Assembly (NCBI GenBank): GCA_029449245.1
Contig: JANATF010000002.1
Span: forward strand, 620,001-684,000
Direction of reading: 5' to 3'
DNA from: Mortierella alpina
Lineage: Eukaryota > Mortierellomycota > Mortierellomycetes > Mortierellales > Mortierellaceae
Length of the DNA: 64,000 nt
The translations under genes and the position numbers were made by a program. Shown here piece by piece: positions 56,601-64,000 of this stretch; positions within the stretch are counted from its first letter, which is position 1, and each line of letters opens with the position of its first letter. The notes beneath the pieces were generated by a model. That model made no database searches, was not told the DNA's origin, and saw only the letters and a list, made by a program, of their open reading frames with translations.

Positions 56601-57530
56601 GACCCTGGAATATGCAGCACCGCGACGGCCACTGTCATAGACACCCGGACCCCTGGAATGCTCAAGAACGTGTCTGTGAGTCAAGGGTCTCAAAGGCACT
56701 GCACAAAGACGTATTTGAGTGGGTTGCAGAGAGCAAAGCGCGCGAAGACAATTGCAGTTCAGCTTCAGGAGGACGAGAACCCAAAAGCGCGAAACATCGA
56801 GGAGCTCGAGAGCACCATTACCGCCGTCAGCTGCTCGGTTCCGATCAACGAATCCCAAGGCCCTTCGTGGATACTGCTAAGTCAGTCCCTGCTGGACCAT
56901 GTCCAGTCGCTGCTGCTTGTTCAAGAGCATTTGCGCAATTTTTATACATCGCGCATGTTCAAGATTAAAGGCTATCACCGCAAGACAGCCATAAAGGCGA
57001 CGTTGAACAGGGCCGTAGACCGGATAATCGGTGCGTCGGGGCTTACTGAGAAATGGGATCCGGACAAGGGGCCACGACCAATTTTCGTGGTTGGCGACGG
57101 TAATTTCGGCTCCAGCAAGGGACCTATACTCCACCAACAGTTTGTTACTCACTTGAAGAAAAAGGTGTGTATTATGATCGTCAGGCAAGTACATACTTGT
57201 GCTGTAGTTTCTCATGCTCAACCCTGTTTTGTGCTATAGGCCCAGGCACTGAATATGATCGTCGTTTGCGTTGACGAGTTCCGAACATCCAAAATCTGCT
57301 GCCATTGTGAGTCTGTCTGTGATGAGCAAGGCCGTAGCCTCAAGTGCCCTGGCTGTGAATTTCAGAGAGACAGAGACCACAACGCCGCCACGAACATGGC
57401 CCGGGCTGTTCTCATGCTCCTCAGAGAGGGACGCTGGCCTGACGTCCTCTGCAGAGATTATGACCTGGAGTCCGGCTTCATCTCACAACCACAAACACAT
57501 TCCCAAGCGCCACGTGGAGTGGCTGCATAG
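53682..57530 (+). CDS. FEN1/XPG-like nuclease fused to a Fanzor (TnpB-like) RNA-guided nuclease
   Basis: Exons 53682-54866, 54966-57164 and 57240-57530 sum to 3,675 nt, 1,224 aa. Introns of 99 and 75 bp are GT-AG and phase 0. The ATG gives MGVDGVFRYL, the FEN1/XPG start (MGIxGL), and lies after the microsatellite. Residues 1-~395 are FEN1-like: D32 (IHID), D101 (HFDGGPS) with basic residues after, E223 and D225 (PGEAD), D240 and D242 (ATSDSD), D291 (NNDYSEHVRGQG, the H2TH entry). These match the seven metal ligands of FEN1, with one Glu-to-Asp change. Next comes a basic NLS-like linker (PKKKKTKKRSTKRKRK, about 440-455). The Fanzor part has RuvC-I VIVGIDPGICSTATATV (D941), VVGDGNFGSSKG (D1106), VDEFRTSKICCHC starting a zinc ribbon (C1148, C1151, C1164, C1167) and RuvC-III RDRDHNAATNM (D1174). 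Known: FEN1 cuts DNA flaps; Fanzor makes RNA-guided cuts. A combined role is inference. If the first intron is not spliced, two separate proteins result. Confidence 0.85.
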
Positions 57531-58203
57531 TCTTTCTGACAGTATTGGCAAGGTAAGTCGGAAAACTCCCGTACCGAGTAAAGGAATGAAATATGCACTT
57601 GGGGAGAGATTATTAATAATCCTAATTTTCTTAATTGAGTAGACCCAATAGACTATGTGTATATCCTTGTGAATCCACTGAGGATACCCATCATCAGCAC
57701 TGGTAAGTTATGGAATCTATGAGCATCACATCATTTCTTTTAGGAGCACTGTCAATCCCGTAAATCACTAGGACGCTTGAATCAAACTTTCGATTACTAG
57801 GCTGCATGCGTTTCGATACACGCCAATATCGCCGTTTCTTAACAGACATTGCAGCGGGCGGAAACAACTAATGCTGTTTGGTACTCGAATCAAGAATGTT
57901 ACAAAGGCAGAACCTCGTTGGAGCTCTTTACCTGCTAGCTTGCAGCCTAAGAGAATGCAGTATGGATGCAATGTCGATCCCTCTAGCCCAATCGACACAA
58001 CACACACCTCTGTAGACATGCTGCAATGCAATGCACAAGTGTTGAGCAGACTTGGAATCCACTTTTTAGCAACAGGCACTATTTTTCGTCGCGTTAATAT
58101 TAGTATGATGAGGACGAGAGGTATAAATAGCCCCTATTGAGACACCGCGAATTCTTGCTTCTTTAGCTTAAATCCTGTACACACAACGAAAGGCAAGCAA
58201 ACT
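57531..58203. other. region downstream of the FEN1-Fanzor gene; candidate guide-RNA and promoter zone
   Basis: No protein is recognised. In TnpB and Fanzor systems the guide RNA is usually encoded at and just after the 3' end of the gene, so 57480-57760 is the place to look, but I see no diagnostic structure by eye. A TATA-like ATAAATAG near 58124 probably belongs to the CAP gene that follows. Confidence 0.3.
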
Positions 58204-59635
58204 ATGAACTTATTCAGGCTTCTTCTTCCGGCCGCCGCCCTCTTAGTCATTGCTGCATCTGCAGAAATGTCCCTGCCGGCCACTACAGCTGACGACGTCG
58301 GTCAAAGCCAATGTGCAATGGCCGGCACACTCGGAGAGAACTCTTCATTGGATACCGAAGGCGTAGAAGAGAGTGCCCAATGGGGTAGGCACCGCCGACA
58401 TCGCCACAAACACCACAAACACCATTGGTATCACCGACATCACAAGCACCACAGATCAAAGTGCATCGTCGAAACCACAACTACGGTGATGATCTGCCCC
58501 ACTGTGGCGCCTATTGTAAGGCCTACTGTGGCGCCTATTGTAAGGCCTACTGTGGTGCCCACCACCGCTCGTCCACCAATTCCATGGACGACCGAAAAGC
58601 CGACGGTAAAGCCGACCGTACAACCAACTGGAGCAGCACTTGTGACGACAACACCGTTCCTGCCACCAAACACACCTACAGCAACAGCCTCTGTAGCACC
58701 ACCACCGATTGGATCCCCTGCATCGGCAACACCTTTTTTGCCATCGAACACACCTACAGCAACATCCTCTGTAGCACCACCACCGACTGGATCCCCTGCA
58801 TCGACAACACCTTCTTTGCCACAGAACACACCTACAGCAGCAGCCACTACAGAGCCAGGGACTACCACTGCAGTACCACCGGTCACAACCTCTGACGCCC
58901 CACCGGTGACGACATCCACTAACCCATCGCCAACACCAACTCCAGATGGACTGACAGATGAGCAGCGCACTATTCTGTCAGCGCATAATGCGTTGAGGGC
59001 GAAGCACGGAGTGCCACCTCTAACATGGAACAATGACGCAGCGGCCTTCGGCGCCAATTGGATTGCGCCGTTGTGCACTCTTCAGCACAGTGGAGGATCT
59101 GTAAGTGTTGTTCTTCAACAAAGTACTTGCATAGCATAATCAACCTGCACAACTGTTGTTGCAAGCGACTATAGAATTCATATCGTCGTATTCTTCTATG
59201 CCTCATTTTTTTTTATCCAACAAACAAAAAAAAATGACAGTATGGCGAGAACATGGCCATGGGTCAACCGGATTGGACAACTGTTGTCCAGGATTGGTAT
59301 AACGAGATCAAAGACTATGACTTCAACAACCCCGGCTTTAGCTCGAACACAGGTAAACCCCTATTGCTTTGTTTCTTATGATCTTCTTGAAGGTGTTGTA
59401 GACCTTTGACCCAGGCACACCAGAAAGCGCAATATGCTAACTTTTATTTCATCATTTTTTGCTTATATTTAATCATGAAGGTCACTTCACTCAGGTAGTG
59501 TGGAAGTCCACCACGTCCGTCGGTTGCGCCAAGAAGGACTGTTCTGGCACTCCGCTGTATATCTGCGACTACGATCCTGCAGGCAACATCGATAGCCCCG
59601 ATATCTATAGAGCGAATGTGCTTCCTCTTGTCTGA
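58204..59635 (+). CDS. secreted CAP/PR-1-like (SCP/TAPS) protein with His-rich and Pro/Thr-rich head
   Basis: Exons 58204-59100, 59241-59352 and 59481-59635 sum to 1,164 nt, 387 aa. A signal peptide (MNLFRLLLPAAALLVIAASA) is followed by a basic His-rich block (about 60-85: RRHRHKHHKHHWYHRHHKHH). A long Pro/Thr/Ser linker with repeats of the type LPPNTPTATASVAPPP-GSPA comes next. The CAP domain starts near 258: ILSAHNALRAKHG, LTWNNDAAAFGANW, then across introns YGENMAMG, HFTQVVWKSTTSVGCA (CAP1) and YICDYDPAGN (CAP2). Fungal members such as yeast Pry1 bind and export sterols or fatty acids. The His block could bind metal. The Pro/Thr linker is probably O-glycosylated. All joins are in frame. 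A TATA-like box and a short 5' UTR (about 58124-58203) precede the start. Confidence 0.9.
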
Positions 59636-60043
59636 TTAGACCTCCGTTTAGACTAGAGTCCAAGGGCCAGGCCAGGATGCAGAGGCGGAGTATAGTCGTG
59701 CCCAATAGAAATTGTGTATTGGTACACCGCAAAACGCTTTTGCTCATGGTTCCAAGTCAGATAATGCAGTCAAGCCTATGACGGAGTAAAGGAGGATTGA
59801 ATGCTCAGTAGCTGCAGACAGGGCACCAAACGCCCGAAGCAGCTGATGGAGCTGTGGGAACTGGCAGGCAGCGAACGCGGTCCCACAAACTTCTTTGACT
59901 CCGAAACCTCCAAAATTGTCCACGACCGTGGGCGCAGTTGGTCCGCTACTCCAATAGCCCAACTCTCCTTTCTTCCCATCCTTCATTCTCCATCTCTTTC
60001 CCACCTTATCTCTTTCGCCTTTCTCAATTCGGCGCTTCACCAC

Positions 60044-60765
60044 ATGACCATCGCCACCCGTGCCCTGCTCTGCTTCGTTGATGGAGAGAGAGCGCGTTTC
60101 CAATCCATCAAGACAATCAGTGATCTCAAAGAACTGATCAGGAACAAGAAAGCCAACGATTTTCAGGCTGTCGGTGCTGACAGGCTCTCCCTTTGAAGCG
60201 TCTCTATCCCTGTTCGAACCTCAAAGAAAATCTGGCTTGCTGCTGTTTTGTCGAGAGTAGAGCTCGATGAGACGGATGACATTGCTGATATCTTTTACGA
60301 GACATCAATATCGAGAGCGCCATCCGCTGCTACGAAGAGGTCCAGTGAGTCTCCTCGCAATCGATTCACACAGGCGCAACAATGGATTCTTATCCAGTTC
60401 ATGGAGGATAGGCCTAACTCTTTGCTGTACTACGACCATGGGTGTCCCCCAGCGCGACCCCAGGTTCCCAGCTATGGTACGGTGCCCTCCTTCAAAATGG
60501 GGTCCCTGGATTCTCAAATGTCAGCTCCATCATTGCCAATGCAAAGGACGCTCAGAAAACACTGATCGAGCGACAAGACAGAGGGTACGACTTGCAAAGG
60601 CGAGCTCTCAATCTTCAAGAAAATAACATGAAGAGCCAGCAGAAGCGAGATGACATCCTCGTCAGGCTCGTCGAGCAGTTTCAGGAACAGAATCAACAGA
60701 ACCAAATGCTGATGCAGCAGAATCAGCAAATGATCATGACTCTTTTTAGACCAAAGAAAAAACTG
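60044..60765 (+). pseudogene. Crinkler-type (CRN) N-terminal domain gene, broken
   Basis: From ATG 60044 the frame begins with an FVDGE motif, then KTISDLKELIRNKKA and a GADRLSL run. This is the ubiquitin-like header of Crinkler proteins as found in Mucoromycota. A TGA (60194-60196) stands where the family has Trp. The frame then continues with SVSIPV and ELDETDDIADIF, both CRN hallmarks, to a stop at 60565. Beyond, an overlapping frame (60442-60903) holds a Gln/Asn-rich coiled coil that probably belonged to the same protein, implying a frameshift around 60480-60540. The usual C-terminal effector/nuclease domain of CRNs is not recognised. Function of fungal CRNs is largely unknown. It is not expected to be active. 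Confidence 0.65.
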
Positions 60766-61247
60766 AATGATAAAAGAAATACCTTTCGCCTCTTTCTCTC
60801 GCCCTTCCTCCACCTTCCCAACATTCATTTTGTCCCTTCTCATCTTCTCATCCTCCCTTTTCGTTGTTGTTCTACGATACCATCTTTATATCTTCCTCTA
60901 TAGCGAGATCAACGCGCTCTCTTCACTACAATCGTCAAACTCCACGATGCCATTTTCAGAGAGTAACTGAAATGTTCATTCAGACACCTTGTCTCTTACG
61001 CTTTCCCCAGCCATAGCCTCATTTACGGGCACATCAAAGCACTGTACAAGGACACGGATAGGGAATAACTCAACACAGAAGACCTCAAGGTCACCACGAT
61101 CTCAGAAAATGACCACAACTGATGTTCCCGTACAGACGACACTGGCGATTGACCGCTCACTTTGCGCGGGGAAAATGACAAGCTAAAGGTAAACAACACT
61201 TTCGCGCTCATCATTCAGATTAAAAACTGACGAAGCATTTTTCCGTC

Positions 61248-61646
61248 TTGTCATCTGTGCCCTCGGAATCAGGTATTAGTCAATACAACCCACACGGAGA
61301 TCCGCTATGTGAAGCCACGAACGAGGAAAGAATCGGCTACTCGGCGATGGAAAACTGCTCAGAGAGCACTTTCAACATATTTCAGCTATCACAAAATGTC
61401 GCTGGCGCTGCAAAAGACATCGTACACCATCACAACCATGGCAAAAGGAAACGGGATATTCATCCAGGAGTCTCCGGTCCGCGAGCCCCCACTCTCAGCG
61501 ACCGGTCCGAAAACGAAGACTCGACTCAGAAACGACGACGCCAAACCTGGACTACCGATCAGAATACCTTGAAGGAAGCAAGAAGTCTGATCGAGGCGAC
61601 GAGGATGATTGAAGCACGAGAATCTTTGGCTTGTGGTATTGTCTGA
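61248..61646 (+). CDS. hypothetical ORF with a KRKR nuclear-signal-like motif
   Basis: An open frame of 132 codons beginning MSSVPSESGISQYNPHG. It has a basic GKRKRD and QKRRRQ, polar composition and a helical end. No domain recognised. It may be the remnant of a second exon of the preceding CRN-like gene or of a Harbinger accessory protein. The stretch 60904-61247 before it is non-coding as far as I can see. Confidence 0.25.
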   Translation: MSSVPSESGISQYNPHGDPLCEATNEERIGYSAMENCSESTFNIFQLSQNVAGAAKDIVHHHNHGKRKRDIHPGVSGPRAPTLSDRSENEDSTQKRRRQTWTTDQNTLKEARSLIEATRMIEARESLACGIV

Positions 61647-61826
61647 GCTGATGTTCTCTCAGATTTCTCCTCCAACTCCTCACCCTCCCCATCCTCCGCA
61701 ACCATCTTTGCGGCGATCTCTGCGAAATTCATCTCGGGGTAAGAAGCAGACCATCAAATAAATGTATTTAACCCATCCGCTGTCGTCCGCTGTGTGATAC
61801 GATCCCATTTTGGGCCTGACCTACCC

Positions 61827-63113
61827 TTAGAACCTCTGGCATGAGACTCTTCTGAATTCATTCCCGCTTTGCAGCCGCTCAGGATTCTGCAGTACAGGGC
61901 CTAGATCCACTGGCCTGGCTCCTCGAAATGAGAGGCTTACCGAGCGCTTTATAATCTCCCCTTCTTCTATTAGAAAGTTGTGAAGAATGGCGCACGCTTC
62001 AATCCAGCGACAAATGCTCCTCATATCCTCCCTGTCAGTTTCTTTCCGAATACGAGCCATCAGATTTGTCAAGGATTGCCAACGGTTCTTGAGCATCCCA
62101 ATGCAATGTTCGTTGCAAGCGCGTGCATTCGCGACACACGTGTTGAGGTCGATATCGCCTTGCGTTAGTGGGGCGTTACGGAGGCTCTTGATTGTTGGCA
62201 CAGTGATGGTCGATATAGGATAAGCGGAATCGGCAATCAGATATTCCCCGGGAGAAAAGAACTCTTGAGGACGAAGCCAGATATCTGAGTTGCAGAATAC
62301 AAAGTGATCGTGGCATCGATCTTGATTAGAGAGAGATCGATTCCAGAGTTAGCCAAATGATAGCATCGCATTCAGAACGTTGTCCGCCAAAATCTGATCT
62401 CTTTTCTCCATCCAAGCAAGCGAACGAAGGGATGTTACCTGGGTAACCGGAAAAAAAGATAGGTGATCCGTCTGTCCATGTCACAGGCAATTTGCAGATT
62501 AAGGGAGTATCGTTGGTTGCGATCGTAATAGAAGTCGCCCATGTTGTGCCGTCGACAAAGCCTACGCAGTTCCTGAACCCCTTCGCGGACACCTGAGGGA
62601 ATGGTCTTGTCGCTTTTCTGGACTTGGCCAAGCAGCATACTTTCGCAAAGACAAAATGGCCTCAATAACCCGACTTGATTAATTATAGCATGATCCTTCG
62701 CTTATGCCCCAGGTTTCCCCCAAGCTTACTCCTTCCATCCCGTTGCCACAATGGTCAAGGCGATCGAGCGTCACGGCCAACTGAACCACAACTTCTGCCT
62801 GCTTTTTGTTCGACACGTTCTGGAAAACAGGGCGTTGGACGATCCTGCTGCACAGGTTGATAAAACTTTGCCAGCTCATTCTCAGGAACGACCTACACTA
62901 CTTCTCGCTGATCCCTTCCAAGCGCGCAACAAGATCCATCCTCCTCGCCTCCTTCATGTTGTACTTAAGTGGCCGCTCAATGTACCGAGAAGCACGAGAT
63001 AGCGATAGCGCTATGATAAAGTCGTGCCCCAAAGTGTTGAAGCTGGCTAGGGGCTTAGTTTCAAACAAGGCGACAGGGCCAACTTGAGTGTAGTTGGGCT
63101 CGAGCCTTTCCAA
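61827..63113 (-). pseudogene. PIF/Harbinger-type transposase (DDE_Tnp_4), decayed
   Basis: Read on the minus strand from ATG 63113: SRASRYIERPLKYNMKEARR, then an in-frame TAG (62897-62895), MSWQSFINLCSRIV, TLDRL.HCGNGMEGVSLGET and GISEGSCY, which is the helix-turn-helix-like head. A second stop follows. Then come CVGFVDGTT (first catalytic Asp), YYDRNQRYSLNLQIACDMDR in another frame, YLIADSAYP (second Asp) and NARACNEHCIGMLKNRWQSL (catalytic Glu) with CAILHNFLIEEG, the Harbinger signature end. At least two stops and two frameshifts make it dead. Terminal repeats and the 3-bp target duplication of the family are not identified. Confidence 0.85.
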
Positions 63114-64000
63114 CAGTACAGCAAGGCGGAAGCGATGCAGCCACTATCTCCCGTAGACGGGTCGTGGCATTTGTATTCTTGGAAGGATTCTGTAACGATG
63201 GGGAGGAGTGCTGGAACGCTGAAATGCTGGGAGTGAATGAAGAAATGAGAGTGTGTGAGCGCCCAGCCCACACACTGTAACCATGATTGACATTTACGAA
63301 GGTATCGTGTCATACGCTGCACACAAAGCGCATACAAATTTATATAGGACCACCTAATGAGTGAGCTCAAAAAAAAAGCAAATGCTCTTAGGGAATGTCG
63401 TGGGCGAACATGGGTGAAGAAAGGACAGGTTTTTGTTCTCTAAATTCAGGCCTAGGATGGCACGCTGAAAGGTCAACGTAATTTCGGGGTCATAAGCGCC
63501 CAGCTCTCCATCGATGGTACGCACTTGAGTAAGAATAGTGTCGTTAACATCATATTCATTCCTTCCTATGGCGATGCGGACTAAATAAATGAATTCGTGG
63601 ATTGACGTGGCAGTAATCCGGTCGGCACGGCGTGGCAGAAGATGGTCCACCAGCTTTCGAGAGTCACAAGAACGAACGTAATGATAAAAAAAAACGCATC
63701 TTGTAAGGTCGGAAGAGAAAATACAGGAAGTTTGTTGTCTGTCTTCCAGTATGATTTTTTTCTCATTAACAGGGACGATAACGTAGATGGTGTATTCTAC
63801 GCACCAACCTACGAACTCAGTTAGTGAGAAGAGACCATATTGTTCAAGAAAGAAGGATGAATTTAAATCCGATAGTCGTGGGCCGATTCCTTGGAGCTCA
63901 GCATTCGGAATGCTGAACGACTCCCGTCACCGATTCGTATAGGTGTGGTTCGTAACTCCCGTGGACAATGAAGTCATGGGGCTTGGTTGGCATCATGCGC
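63114..64000. other. right edge, no gene recognised
   Basis: Minus-strand frames at 63354-63650 and 63581-63766 may be pieces of a gene running out of the window, but they contain no recognised motif. No tRNA or rRNA seen. Confidence 0.3.

Noticed and set aside
57768-58079. 103-codon minus-strand frame downstream of the FEN1-Fanzor gene
   Set aside because: No domain, no signal peptide, no credible splice partner.
58440-59078. 212-codon minus-strand Gly/Val-rich frame
   Set aside because: Antisense of the Pro/Thr repeat region of the CAP gene.
63880-63965. tRNA-like hairpin and a GGTTCGTAAC loop near the right edge
   Set aside because: I could not fold a full cloverleaf with acceptor, D and T arms; only one strong stem is present.

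Overview
This window reads as nuclear DNA of an early-diverging fungus, most likely in the Mortierellomycota/Mucoromycota (inference). The genes carry short spliceosomal introns (about 70-200 bp) with GT-AG ends. The gene content fits that guess: a Crinkler-type N-terminal domain, a propeller plus TRP-like channel, CAP, S41 and S1 secreted proteins, DIRS and chromodomain Ty3/gypsy retroelements, and several Fanzor (eukaryotic TnpB-like) genes. I rebuilt exons by hand from splice signals and protein continuity; coding sums divisible by three are given as internal checks.

Layout. 1-1.6 kb: decayed Mutator-like/Ulp1-type transposon remains. 3.3-9.3 kb (-): a 12-exon gene for a beta-propeller plus six-TM channel protein. 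10-12 kb: LTR remnants, a solo LTR and a small secreted PASTA-like protein. 14.6-20.1 kb (+): first large Fanzor-type gene, with a Helitron helicase remnant right behind it. 21.9-34 kb: a class I methyltransferase gene (-) cut in two by a young Ty3/gypsy chromovirus (identical 484-bp LTRs, 5-bp target duplication), which is itself interrupted in pol by a complete DIRS-type tyrosine-recombinase retrotransposon. 36.6-38.8 kb (+): an S41-type secreted peptidase gene with frame damage. 39-45 kb: a graveyard of small non-autonomous transposons (hAT-, Tc1/mariner- and pogo-like), a hAT transposase fragment and gene fragments. 46.0-51.3 kb (+): second large Fanzor-type gene, converging on an S1 serine protease (-). 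53.7-57.5 kb (+): a predicted fusion of a FEN1/XPG-like structure-specific nuclease with a Fanzor. 58.2-59.6 kb (+): CAP/PR-1 secreted protein. 60-63.1 kb: broken Crinkler-type gene and broken PIF/Harbinger transposase.

The main discovery candidate is the 53.7-57.5 kb gene. Its first ~400 residues keep the whole acidic constellation of FEN1/XPG nucleases. After a lysine/arginine-rich linker, its C-terminal ~750 residues carry the RuvC-I, GDG, zinc-ribbon and RuvC-III signatures of Fanzor/TnpB. One intron with consensus ends joins the halves in frame. With the two 1,550-1,690-residue Fanzor relatives upstream, three Fanzor-type genes with open spliced frames lie within 43 kb. I do not know of a described FEN1-Fanzor fusion, but I could not search for one.

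Limits: no similarity search, expression data or structure prediction was available. Family calls rest on motifs read by eye, and residue numbers depend on the splice models given.
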